64,000 bases of DNA, from contig UBZM01000021.1 of assembly GCA_900470095.1 (NCBI GenBank), positions 259,535-323,534 of the forward strand. Direction: 5' to 3'. Within the stretch, counting starts at the first letter, position 1; each line of letters opens with the position of its first letter. The DNA is from Hyphomicrobiales bacterium (lineage in GTDB: Bacteria > Pseudomonadota > Alphaproteobacteria > Rhizobiales > Beijerinckiaceae). The notes below the pieces were generated by a model. The model was given only the letters and a program-made list of their open reading frames with translations, had not been told where the DNA came from and made no database searches. Both the position numbers and the translations under genes were made by a program. Positions 45,677-54,411 of the stretch are shown one piece after another.

Positions 45677-47473
45677 ATGCCGGTCTACAAGGCGCCCGTC
45701 GAAGACACCCTGTTCCTGCTCAACGACGTCTTCAACATCGAACGCTACAACAACCTGCCGGGTTTCGCCGATGCGACGCCGGATGTGGTCGAGGCGGTGC
45801 TGGGCGAGGGCGCCAAGCTCTGCGAGGAAGTGCTCCAGCCCTTGAATCATTCCGGCGACCAGGAGGGCTGCAAGCGCAACCCTGACGGATCCGTGACGAC
45901 GCCAAAGGGCTTCAAGGAGGCGCACAAGGCCTATGCCGAGGGCGGCTGGATCGGCCTTGCCATGGATCCCGAATATGGCGGCCAGGGCCTGCCCTATACG
46001 CTCGGCGCCGTGATGAACGAATATGCGTCGGCGGCGAATATGGCTTTCTCGATGTATCCCGGGCTGACCATGGGCGCGATCGCTGCGCTCTATGTGCACG
46101 GTACCGAGGACCAGAAGCGCACCTATATCCCGAAGATGGTCGAGGGCGTCTGGTCGGGCACGATGAACCTGACCGAGCCGCATTGCGGCACTGATCTCGG
46201 CCTGATCAAGACCAAGGCCGTGCCGAATGGTGATGGTTCCTATGCGATCTCCGGCACCAAGATCTTCATCTCGGCTGGTGAGCAGGACATCACCGAGAAC
46301 ATCATCCATCTCGTGCTCGCCCGCATCGAGGGGGCTCCCGCGGGCGTCAAGGGCATCTCGCTCTTCGTGGTGCCGCGCAACGTGGTCGGTGCCGATGGCG
46401 TGGTCGGCGAGCGCAACGGCGTCTCCTGCGGCTCGATCGAGCACAAGATGGGCATCCACGGCAATTCGACATGCGTCATGAACTATGATGGCGCCAGGGG
46501 CTGGCTCATCGGCGCCGAGAACAAGGGCCTCAACGCCATGTTCGTGATGATGAACGAGGCCCGCCTCGGCGTCGCGATCCAGGGGCTCGCCCAGTCCGAG
46601 GTCGCCTATCAGAACGCTGTTGCCTATGCCAAGGACCGCCTCCAGGGGCGGGCCCTGACCGGTGCCAAGTACCCGGACAAGGCTGCCGATCCGATCATCG
46701 TCCATCCCGATGTCCGCCGCACGCTGATGTCGATCAAGGCCTTCAACGAGGCTGCGCGCGCTTTCGTGTTGTGGAACGCGCTGAAATCCGATGTCGCCCA
46801 TCGCTCGGCCGACGTGGCCGAGCGCCAGGCCGCCGACGATCAGCTCGGACTGATGACCCCCGTGCTCAAGGGTGTCCTGACCGATGTCGGTTTCGACAAC
46901 GCGGTGAAGGCGCAGCAGATGTATGGCGGCCATGGTTACATCGCCGAATGGGGCATGGAGCAGTTCGTGCGCGACGCGCGCATCGCCATGATCTACGAGG
47001 GCGCCAATGGCGTGCAGGCCATGGACCTGATCGGCCGCAAGCTCGGCCGAGACGGCGGCCGCGCCATCATGGCCTTCTTCAACGAGGTCGGCGGCTTCAT
47101 CAAGGAACATGGCGAGGACGAGGGGCTGAAGCCGCTGCTCGCTCCCCTGCTGGCCTCGCTCGGTCATCTCCAGCAGGCGACGATGTGGTTCATGAACAAT
47201 GCCCTCGCCAAGCCTGACAATGCCGGCGCCGGCGCGACCGACTACATGCACCTGCTCGGCCTCGTCTCGCTCGGTTATATGTGGGTGAAGATCGCCAAGG
47301 CTGCGCAGGACAAGCTCAAGGCCGGCGCCAATGGCGCGACCGAGCGGATGAACACCAAGCTCGTCACCGCGCGCTTCTTCATGGAGCGCACCCTGCCGGA
47401 GACGGCCGCGCATCTGGCACGGATCACGGCCGGCGCCGATTCCACCATGGCGCTGTCGGCAGAGCAGTTCTGA
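45677..47473 (+). CDS. Acyl-CoA dehydrogenase with C-terminal extension
   Basis: A 598-residue FAD enzyme that introduces the trans-2 double bond into acyl-CoA. The opening PVYKAPVEDTLFLLNDVF is the N-terminal extension of the long ACAD type. The FAD/substrate motifs are MNLTEPHCGTDLGL and the catalytic stretch QMYGGHGYIAEWGMEQFVRD, followed by ARIAMIYEGANGVQAMDLIGRKL. A C-terminal extra domain (about 100 residues) follows. GGGAGGA precedes ATG 45677. It heads an operon-like set with thiolase and FadB-like genes. Confidence 0.93.
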   Translation: MPVYKAPVEDTLFLLNDVFNIERYNNLPGFADATPDVVEAVLGEGAKLCEEVLQPLNHSGDQEGCKRNPDGSVTTPKGFKEAHKAYAEGGWIGLAMDPEYGGQGLPYTLGAVMNEYASAANMAFSMYPGLTMGAIAALYVHGTEDQKRTYIPKMVEGVWSGTMNLTEPHCGTDLGLIKTKAVPNGDGSYAISGTKIFISAGEQDITENIIHLVLARIEGAPAGVKGISLFVVPRNVVGADGVVGERNGVSCGSIEHKMGIHGNSTCVMNYDGARGWLIGAENKGLNAMFVMMNEARLGVAIQGLAQSEVAYQNAVAYAKDRLQGRALTGAKYPDKAADPIIVHPDVRRTLMSIKAFNEAARAFVLWNALKSDVAHRSADVAERQAADDQLGLMTPVLKGVLTDVGFDNAVKAQQMYGGHGYIAEWGMEQFVRDARIAMIYEGANGVQAMDLIGRKLGRDGGRAIMAFFNEVGGFIKEHGEDEGLKPLLAPLLASLGHLQQATMWFMNNALAKPDNAGAGATDYMHLLGLVSLGYMWVKIAKAAQDKLKAGANGATERMNTKLVTARFFMERTLPETAAHLARITAGADSTMALSAEQF

Positions 47474-47487
47474 GCCGACCAAAGGTC

Positions 47488-47557
47488 ATGCCCGGGCTTG
47501 ACCCGGGCATCGCTTGCAGATTGCCTTCGCTTCGAGACGGCCGGGACATGCCCGGCC
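47488..47557. repeat. Tandem palindromic intergenic element between fadE and fadA
   Basis: Two perfect hairpins lie in a row: ATGCCCGGG/CCCGGGCAT (47488-47496, 47502-47510) with a CTTGA loop, and GGCCGGG/CCCGGCC (47539-47545, 47551-47557) with an ACATG loop. It looks like a REP-type unit inside the operon, where such RNA structures can change the relative output of neighbouring genes. Confidence 0.65.
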
Positions 47558-47613
47558 ATGATGGCGAAGTCCCAACAACGAGCCGCCATTGCGGCGAGCC
47601 CCGGGAGGCCTTG

Positions 47614-48822
47614 ATGGCTGACGCATTCATCTACGATCACGTTCGGACACCGCGCGGCAAGGGCAAGGCCGACGGCTCCCTGCACGAGGTCACGGCGATC
47701 GAACTCGGCACGCAGGTGCTGCGTGCGATCAAGGACCGCAACAAGCTCGAGCCCAAGCTGGTCGAGGATGTCGTCTTTGGCTGCGTCGATCCGGTCGGCG
47801 AGGCTGGTGCCGATATCGCGCGGACCGTCGCGCTCAAGGCGGGGTACGGCAAGGAAGTGCCGGGCGTGCAGATCAACCGCTTCTGCGCCTCGGGCCTCGA
47901 CGCGGTGAACCTCGCCGCGGCGCAGGTCATGGCCGGTCAGAAGGAGATGGCGATCGGTGGCGGCGTCGAGAGCATGAGCCGCGTCGGCATGGGCGCCTCG
48001 GGCTTCGGCATCGCGGTCGATCCATCCGTCGCGATCGATACCTATTTCATGCCGCAAGGCGTCTCGGCCGATCTGATCGCCACGAAATACGGCTTCTCGC
48101 GTGACGATGTCGACGCCTTCGCCGTGCGCTCGCACAAGAAGGCCGCCGCCGCCTGGGCCGAAGGCCGCTTCAGGAATTCGGTCATCCCGGTCACCGACGT
48201 CAACGGCCTGATCCTCCTCGACCGCGACGAGACCATTCGTCCGAGTACGGACATGCAGGCCTTGGCCGCGCTCAAGGCATCCTTCGTCCAGATGGGCGAG
48301 ATGGGTGGTTTCGATGCCGTCGCGACGGCGGCTCACCCCGATGTGGAGTTCGTCAATCACGTGCATCACGCCGGCAATTCCTCCGGCATCGTCGATGGTG
48401 CGGCTGCCGTGCTCGTCGGCTCGAAGAAGGGCGGCAAGGCGGCCGGCCTGAGGCCGCGCGCCCGCATCCGGGCCTTCGCCACTGTCGGTTCCGATCTGGC
48501 GCTGATGCTGACCGGGCCGGTCGACGTCACGGAGCTGGTTCTGAAAAAGGCCGGCATGACCACAGGGGATATCGACCTGTTCGAGCTGAACGAGGCCTTT
48601 TCCTCGGTGGTGCTGCGCTATCAGCAGGCCTTCGACATCGACGACGCTATCCTCAACGTCAATGGCGGCGCCATTGCGATGGGCCATCCGCTCGGCGCCA
48701 CGGGCGCGATGATCCTTGGCACGGTGCTCGACGAACTCGAGCGCACGAACAAGCAGACCGCACTCGTCACGCTATGCGTCGCCGCCGGCATGGGCGTCGC
48801 GACCATCATCGAACGCGTCTGA
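47614..48822 (+). CDS. fadA: Acetyl-CoA C-acyltransferase (3-ketoacyl-CoA thiolase)
   Basis: A 402-residue thiolase. The nucleophile Cys is in [16 protein letters not shown], the catalytic His in [14 protein letters not shown] and following [17 protein letters not shown], and the second Cys in TLCVAAGMG. These are complete. GGGAGG lies 5 bases before ATG 47614. It performs the last step of the beta-oxidation cycle with the FadB-like protein 23 bases downstream. Confidence 0.94.
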   Translation: MADAFIYDHVRTPRGKGKADGSLHEVTAIELGTQVLRAIKDRNKLEPKLVEDVVFGCVDPVGEAGADIARTVALKAGYGKEVPGVQINRFCASGLDAVNLAAAQVMAGQKEMAIGGGVESMSRVGMGASGFGIAVDPSVAIDTYFMPQGVSADLIATKYGFSRDDVDAFAVRSHKKAAAAWAEGRFRNSVIPVTDVNGLILLDRDETIRPSTDMQALAALKASFVQMGEMGGFDAVATAAHPDVEFVNHVHHAGNSSGIVDGAAAVLVGSKKGGKAAGLRPRARIRAFATVGSDLALMLTGPVDVTELVLKKAGMTTGDIDLFELNEAFSSVVLRYQQAFDIDDAILNVNGGAIAMGHPLGATGAMILGTVLDELERTNKQTALVTLCVAAGMGVATIIERV

Positions 48823-48845
48823 TCGGCACGAAGGGGAGAGAACCG

Positions 48846-51050
48846 ATGAACCTCACCAATTTCCGCTTCGAGACCGACGCCGACGGCATTGCGACCCTGA
48901 TCTGGGACATGCCCGGCCGTTCGATGAACGTCATCACGCCCGAGGTCATGGCCGAGTTGAACCAGGTCATCGACCATGTCGTCGCGAGCGAGGCGATCAA
49001 GGGTTGCGTCATTACCTCCGGCAAGGAAGCCTTCTCAGGCGGTGCCGACCTGACCATGCTCCAGGGGCTGCGCGACCTCTATGTCGGGCTTGCCAGGGAG
49101 AAGGGCGAAGCGGCTGCGATGCAGACCTTCTTCGACGAGAGCCGCAAGCTCTCGCTGCTCTATCGCAAGCTCGAAACCTGCGGGAAGCCGTTCGCAGCCG
49201 CCATCCATGGCGTCTGCCTCGGTGGCGCCTTCGAACTTGCCCTCGCCTGTCAGTACCGCGTGGCCTCGGACGATGCCTCGACCCGCGTCGGCCTGCCCGA
49301 GATCAAGGTCGGACTCTTCCCCGGCGCCGGCGGCACGCAGCGTGTCTCGCGCCTGATGCAGACCGGCGACGCGCTGCAGATGATGTTCAAGGGCGAGCAG
49401 ATCAAGGCGCTGCCGGCCCGCAACAGCGGCCTCGTCCATGCCGCCGTGCCGCGTGATCAGATGCTTCAGAACGCCCGGGAGTGGCTGAAGGCCAATCCGC
49501 AGGCCAAGGCGCCCTGGGACGATCCAAAGTTCAAGCTGCCTTCCAACAAGGTCTATTCGCCCGCCGGCATGCAGATCTGGCCACCGGCCAACGCGATCTA
49601 TCGCCGTGAGACCAATGACAACTACCCGGCCGCACGCGCCATCCTGAGCGCGGTCTATGAGGGCCTGCAGTTGCCGATCGATCTCGGTCTCAGGGTCGAG
49701 AGCCGCTATTTCGCAAAAATTCTCCGGACGAAGGAGGCGGCCTCGATGATCCGCACGCTCTTCGTCTCGATGCAGGAGCTGAACAAGGGGGCTCGCCGCC
49801 CGGCCGATGTCCCGGCGAGCAGGCTGAAGAAGGTCGGCGTTGTCGGCGCAGGCTTCATGGGCGCGGGCATCGCCTACGTCACCGCCCAGGCAGGCCTGGA
49901 CGTCATCCTGATCGACCGCGACATTGAGGCGGCCGAGAAGGGCAAGGCCTATTCGCATAAGCTGGTTTCCGACCAGATCATGAAGGGGCGCGCCAAGACG
50001 GCCGATCGCGACGCGTTGCTCGGCCGGATCACCGCCTCGGCCGACTATGGCGATCTCAAGGGCTGCGATCTCGTCATCGAAGCCGTGTTCGAGGACCCGA
50101 AGGTCAAGGCCGAGGTCATTGCCAAGGTCGAGGCCGTGGTCGGACCAAGGACGATCTTCGGCTCCAATACATCGACGCTTCCGATCACCGGGCTCGCCGA
50201 GCACTCGCAGCGCCCGAAGAATTTCATCGGCGTGCATTTCTTCTCGCCGGTCGAGAAGATGCTGCTGGTCGAGATCATCATGGCCAAGAAGACCGGCAAG
50301 AAGGCTCTCGCCATGGCGCTCGATTTCGTCCGCGCCATCCGGAAAACGCCGATCGTCGTCAACGACACGCGCGGCTTCTATGCCAATCGCTGCGTCGGCA
50401 ACTACATCCGCGAAGGCCATCTGATGCTGATGGAGGGCGTGCCCCCGGCGATGATCGAGGCTGCCGGCAAACAGGCCGGCATGCCCGTCGGTCCGCTGTC
50501 CCTCAATGACGAGGTTGCGGTCGATCTCGCCTACAAGGTGCTGAAAGCAACCAAGGCCCAGCTCGGCGAAAACGCGGTCGACCCCGCGCAGGAAAGACTG
50601 CTGACCGAGATGGTCGAGACGCATGGCCGCCTTGGCCGCAAGAACAAGAAGGGCTTCTACGACTATCCGGAAGCCGGCCCGAAGCGGCTCTGGCCGGGGC
50701 TTGCCGAGCTGACGAAGAACCGGCTCGATCCCGAGCTGATCGACATGCAGGACCTCAAGGAACGCTTGCTCGTCACGCAGGCTCTGGAAGCTGCCCGCAC
50801 CTATGAGGAAGGTGTCGTGACCGATCCTCGCGAGGCGGATGTCGGCTCGATCATCGGCTTCGGTTTCGCTCCCTATTCGGGCGGCACGCTGTCCTACATC
50901 GACAACATGGGCGCGGCCGTCTTCGTGAAACTCTGCGAGAAGCTCGCCAGGACACATGGCGAGCGCTTCAAGCCGAACCGGCAACTCAAGCGCATGGCGA
51001 AGACGGGCGAGAGCTACTATGGCAGTGCGGAGAAGAAGGCTGCCGCATAA
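48846..51050 (+). CDS. fadB: Enoyl-CoA hydratase / 3-hydroxyacyl-CoA dehydrogenase (FadB/FadJ-like)
   Basis: A 734-residue bifunctional protein. The N-terminal crotonase domain shows [18 protein letters not shown] and [18 protein letters not shown] with the oxyanion hole. The middle NAD domain starts at residue ~330 with [20 protein letters not shown], and the dehydrogenase signature with the catalytic His is [20 protein letters not shown]. The C-terminal domain includes [21 protein letters not shown] precedes ATG 48846. It forms the beta-oxidation complex with FadA. Confidence 0.94.
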   Translation: MNLTNFRFETDADGIATLIWDMPGRSMNVITPEVMAELNQVIDHVVASEAIKGCVITSGKEAFSGGADLTMLQGLRDLYVGLAREKGEAAAMQTFFDESRKLSLLYRKLETCGKPFAAAIHGVCLGGAFELALACQYRVASDDASTRVGLPEIKVGLFPGAGGTQRVSRLMQTGDALQMMFKGEQIKALPARNSGLVHAAVPRDQMLQNAREWLKANPQAKAPWDDPKFKLPSNKVYSPAGMQIWPPANAIYRRETNDNYPAARAILSAVYEGLQLPIDLGLRVESRYFAKILRTKEAASMIRTLFVSMQELNKGARRPADVPASRLKKVGVVGAGFMGAGIAYVTAQAGLDVILIDRDIEAAEKGKAYSHKLVSDQIMKGRAKTADRDALLGRITASADYGDLKGCDLVIEAVFEDPKVKAEVIAKVEAVVGPRTIFGSNTSTLPITGLAEHSQRPKNFIGVHFFSPVEKMLLVEIIMAKKTGKKALAMALDFVRAIRKTPIVVNDTRGFYANRCVGNYIREGHLMLMEGVPPAMIEAAGKQAGMPVGPLSLNDEVAVDLAYKVLKATKAQLGENAVDPAQERLLTEMVETHGRLGRKNKKGFYDYPEAGPKRLWPGLAELTKNRLDPELIDMQDLKERLLVTQALEAARTYEEGVVTDPREADVGSIIGFGFAPYSGGTLSYIDNMGAAVFVKLCEKLARTHGERFKPNRQLKRMAKTGESYYGSAEKKAAA

Positions 51051-51069
51051 CCGCCCCTGAGGCCAAGAC

Positions 51070-51564
51070 GTGACGATCCGGCCGATCATTGGCTTCCCCG
51101 ATCCTCGGCTGCGCATGGCAGCCGAGCCCGTGACGCGTTTCGATGCGGCGCTTCGCGTGCTCGCAGCCGATTTGCTCGAAACGATGCGGGCAGCGCCCGG
51201 CATCGGCATCACGGCGCCGCATGTCGGCCTCCTCCAGCGACTAGTCGTGCTTGAGCTGTCGCCGGGTGAGGTTCGGACCTATGCAAACCCGGCGATCGCC
51301 TGGGCTTCGCCTGACATGACCCGCCACAACGAGGGCAGCGTCTCGATGGCGGGCGTCGCAGACGAGGTTGAGCGACACGCGCGAGTCCATGTCAGCTATC
51401 GGGACCTGGACGGTGCGGAACGGTTCGAAGAGGCGGACGGCTTGCTCTCCGTTTGCCACCAGCACGAGATCGATCAGCTCAACGGCATTTTCTGGCTCGA
51501 TCGCCTGTCACGCCTGAAGCGCGACAGGTTGATCGCGCGCTACAACAAGCTGCGACGGGCGTGA
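51070..51564 (+). CDS. Peptide deformylase homologue with degenerate active site
   Basis: A 164-residue protein of deformylase fold (GFPDPRLRMAAEPV at the start). The three defining motifs are all changed: GxGLAAxQ reads GIGITAPH (His51 for the catalytic Gln), EGCLS reads EGSVS (Ser90 for the metal-ligand Cys), and QHEIDHL reads QHEIDQL (Gln136 for the third metal His), while His132 and Glu133 are kept. A metal-bound deformylase is thus unlikely; a binding or chaperone role or altered chemistry is possible. The start is GTG 51070, 20 bases after fadB, so it may be read with the fatty-acid operon. Confidence 0.82.
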   Translation: MTIRPIIGFPDPRLRMAAEPVTRFDAALRVLAADLLETMRAAPGIGITAPHVGLLQRLVVLELSPGEVRTYANPAIAWASPDMTRHNEGSVSMAGVADEVERHARVHVSYRDLDGAERFEEADGLLSVCHQHEIDQLNGIFWLDRLSRLKRDRLIARYNKLRRA

Positions 51565-52492
51565 TCTTGTCGCTCGCCGGCCCATGGCAAGATCCGAGCC
51601 TTTCGCAGGCGCTTGAGGCAACCTGCGGGTGGTGAGGTGTCGGCTGCCCCCCCGATTGGCTCGGAAACGCACGTGGCGACCGAAGCGTGACGATTCGCTC
51701 AAGCGTGCGAAACGCGCGCGGCATTCCGATTCGCCCTTCTGAAGGCCTGCTTTTCTCGATCGAGGCTGCGACGGCGGTGGCCGGAAACTGCGAGCAATCC
51801 ACCGAAAAATGGATGGTTGCGGACGATGCCGTCGACCGAAATCTCGCCAGATTCGGTGCCGCGATCGCCGTGCTTGCAGCTGCTCAGGCGTGTCTCAGCT
51901 CCCTCGCGGGAGACGATCCGGCAGGCCCTCGCACTCTTCATCACGGTGTCTGCCGCTTCGGCAGGCTGGTCAGCGATGAAGACGTTGTCGAGATCTCCCA
52001 GGGCCGGTACGGCGAGTCGGGCTCTGCGGCAAAGACCTTGAGGCGAGCGAACGGAACGGAAGGGGCGTAGTCAGGCTGGCCAGCGAGGGGCTTGATAGCC
52101 GGGATGATCGGGGGGGCTGCAGGCTTCGCATTGCAGCGCCGTCATCCGGCCACGCCACCCAGCACCGGTCTACCTACACGGCCCTAGTAAAGCATGCTTC
52201 GGCGCGGGACCCCCGCACGGGCTCTGCTTGAAGGGCCGATACCCAGCGAATGGCAGGCAGAATGCTTCGAAATCACCGGGGTTTTCGCCCGGCTGCGGGA
52301 CGGAGGCTCTCAGCCGCATCCTGTACAATTAAGCTTCTCTCAACCTAACAGCATAAGGCGGGCTGTAAATTGCGGGCGAGGCGGGGCACCACTGCGCGCC
52401 GCGGCCGCTCGGTCGCTTCGACGTTGCGAATGACGTAACGTCGGTTTTGGCGTAGTTTGAACGAAGGGGGGAACAACCTGGACCAAACCCCA
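51565..52492. other. Long region without a confident gene
   Basis: These 928 bases show only weak frames. The longest is 51687-52070 (plus, 127 codons), with no recognisable motif and less biased codon use than its neighbours; a minus frame at 51699-51944 is equally unconvincing. A remnant of a lost gene or transferred DNA is possible. The last ~130 bases should hold the promoter of the next gene. Confidence 0.4.
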
Positions 52493-54283
52493 ATGGTCGA
52501 GAGCAGTCAGGATACCGACCGGCTCGCAGACCCGGAGGCTGTCGCTGTCCGTGAGGCCCTTGAACGCATCCTGACATCGGATGCGTTTCGCAGTGCGCCG
52601 CAGCTCTCTGCATTTCTGAACTTCATCGTGGAGCGCCGCATCGAAGGGCGCAGCTCGGAGCTCAAGGGTTACACCATTGCGGTTGAGGCCTTCGGCCGGC
52701 CGGCGGATTTCGACCCGCAGTCTGACCCCATCGTCAGGGTTGAGGCTGGCCGTCTGCGCAGGGCGTTAGGCCAGTATTATCAGGGAGATGGCGCCGAGGA
52801 CACGATCCGCATCTCCATGCCGGTCGGCGCTTACGTTCCTGTCTTTGAACATCTTGGGGCTGCCGGGATGCTCGCCGAGCCGGCGCAGGAGCGCATGGCG
52901 CCCGGCGACGCTAGGGCGGCCCAGCAGCCGATCCCGGAGCGGCCGAACAGATACGGTTTCAGGCTCGGACACTGGCTCGCCGTGTTGGGGCTGGTCCTCC
53001 TCATCGTACCTCTCGCCACCTGGCACTACCTCCCGCCGCTCGAGACGACGCCGCAGCCCGACCCGCTGGTGCGCCAGGCCCAGCTGATCGAGGAGGCGGC
53101 GCGCCGCGCGGGCTCGAGCGCATCGGCTCATTTGCCGATGGTCGTCGTATCGCTGAGCGGCGCGGCCGATGACCCGGAGCTCGCCGGGCTGGTGCAGGCC
53201 TTCACCCGCCTCCTGGTCGATGCCCTGGCTCGGTTCGACGATCTCGTTACCGTCCGTACGCCGGCTGCCGGTGCAGACCTCTATAGCGGCGCAGACTACG
53301 TCTTCGAGATGAATGCGACGCGGCAAGGCGGGGCGACGGAAGGCTTCGGCCGGCTGCGCTCCGTCAAGGACGGCCGTGTGGTCTGGACGACGTCCGCCAT
53401 CCGGACGCTGCCGAAGGGAGAGGACGCTCCGGAATTGCGCGAGATCGCCCGGCGGCTCGCGGTCAGGCTTGCCGAGCCCTTCGGCATCATTCACGCCGAC
53501 TATCGCCAGACGATGACGGCGTCGCCCATGCGCTGTGTCTTCCAGGCTCTGAATATCCGCCGCACCATGCGAGCCGAAGATCACCTTGCCGCCCGTAACT
53601 GCCTGGAGGGGGTTCTGGAGCGCGACCCGGCCTTTCACCCCGCCTGGTCGCAGCTCGCCTTGCTGACGGTCGACGAATACACCGCCGGGCTCAATCCGCT
53701 GCCTGGCTCGCCGCTCGATCGCGCCTTGAGCGCCGCATTGACGGCGGTCAGGCTGGCGCCCTCCAGCGCACGCGCGCAGCAGGCCATGATGGACGTGTAC
53801 TTCGCGCGTGGCGCCTATGAAGATGCCTTCAGGGCGGGCCGGGCCGCGCTCGTCCGCAATCCCTACGATCCCGACATCATGGCCGATCTCGGTGCGCGCT
53901 ATGTTCAGATCGGTCAGCCCTCAGAAGGCCTGCCGCTGCTGCAGCGGGCTGTGGCATCCAGCAGCGGCCGTCCTGCCTGGTACGATTTCTACGCCTTCCT
54001 GGCCGAGCATCTGATGGGCAATGATAAGCTCGCGGATGCGCATGCTGCCATTTTTGTCGCCGATGACAGTCCGCTCAGCTTGCTTGGTCGAGCTCTCCAC
54101 CTGGCGGGAAAGCGTGATGAGCCGGGCGTTTCCGCGGCCCTGCGACGGCTGGCGCAGGCGGCTCCGCTCTTCTCGATCGATGCCAGGCTTTACCTGTCGC
54201 GGATGGGGTTCAGCGAAGCCGTCATCGACCGGATCATGTCGGATCTCGGGCCGCGTCGGCTCGAAGCCAGCGGCGTTCACTGA
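52493..54283 (+). CDS. Membrane-anchored signalling protein with cyclase-associated N-terminal domain and TPR-like region
   Basis: A protein of about 596 residues. Residues 20-110 (REALERILTSDAFRSAPQL, LKGYTIAVEAFGRPADFDP, DPIVRVEAGRLRRALGQYY) match a conserved domain often found ahead of adenylate-cyclase or TPR proteins in Alphaproteobacteria. A membrane helix (LAVLGLVLLIVPLATWHYL) lies near residue 170. The periplasmic part shows a FlgO/TolB-like segment and then TPR-like helices. There is no cyclase domain. The start is uncertain: ATG 52493 is conservative, and TTG 52457 or CTG 52478 after a GGGGGG run are alternatives. Confidence 0.75.
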   Translation: MVESSQDTDRLADPEAVAVREALERILTSDAFRSAPQLSAFLNFIVERRIEGRSSELKGYTIAVEAFGRPADFDPQSDPIVRVEAGRLRRALGQYYQGDGAEDTIRISMPVGAYVPVFEHLGAAGMLAEPAQERMAPGDARAAQQPIPERPNRYGFRLGHWLAVLGLVLLIVPLATWHYLPPLETTPQPDPLVRQAQLIEEAARRAGSSASAHLPMVVVSLSGAADDPELAGLVQAFTRLLVDALARFDDLVTVRTPAAGADLYSGADYVFEMNATRQGGATEGFGRLRSVKDGRVVWTTSAIRTLPKGEDAPELREIARRLAVRLAEPFGIIHADYRQTMTASPMRCVFQALNIRRTMRAEDHLAARNCLEGVLERDPAFHPAWSQLALLTVDEYTAGLNPLPGSPLDRALSAALTAVRLAPSSARAQQAMMDVYFARGAYEDAFRAGRAALVRNPYDPDIMADLGARYVQIGQPSEGLPLLQRAVASSSGRPAWYDFYAFLAEHLMGNDKLADAHAAIFVADDSPLSLLGRALHLAGKRDEPGVSAALRRLAQAAPLFSIDARLYLSRMGFSEAVIDRIMSDLGPRRLEASGVH

Positions 54284-54332
54284 GCGAAGTCCCGACCGTC
54301 GCCGCTTTTCGTCCATGGCCCTCGCATGCGCG

Positions 54333-54354
54333 TGAACAGACGGTTAATGTCCGG
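54333..54354 (+). promoter_or_regulatory. CtrA-like element, copy 2
   Basis: TGAA-N7-TTAA at 54333-54347, about 65 bases before the EAL gene. The 20 bases 54335-54354 match 44765-44784 at 18 positions. Binding by CtrA is inference. Confidence 0.4.
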
Positions 54355-54411
54355 TAGCAGAGTGATTCGTCGCTTTCATTCCCCAGCAACCTCTTTCGCG
54401 CGGTCGTCGCC

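Noticed and set aside
45587-47482. 631-codon frame antisense to fadE
   Set aside because: Shadow of a gene with full ACAD motifs on the plus strand.
51687-52070. 127-codon plus frame in the gene-poor stretch
   Set aside because: No motif, ordinary composition and no ribosome site; kept only as a remark in the region entry.
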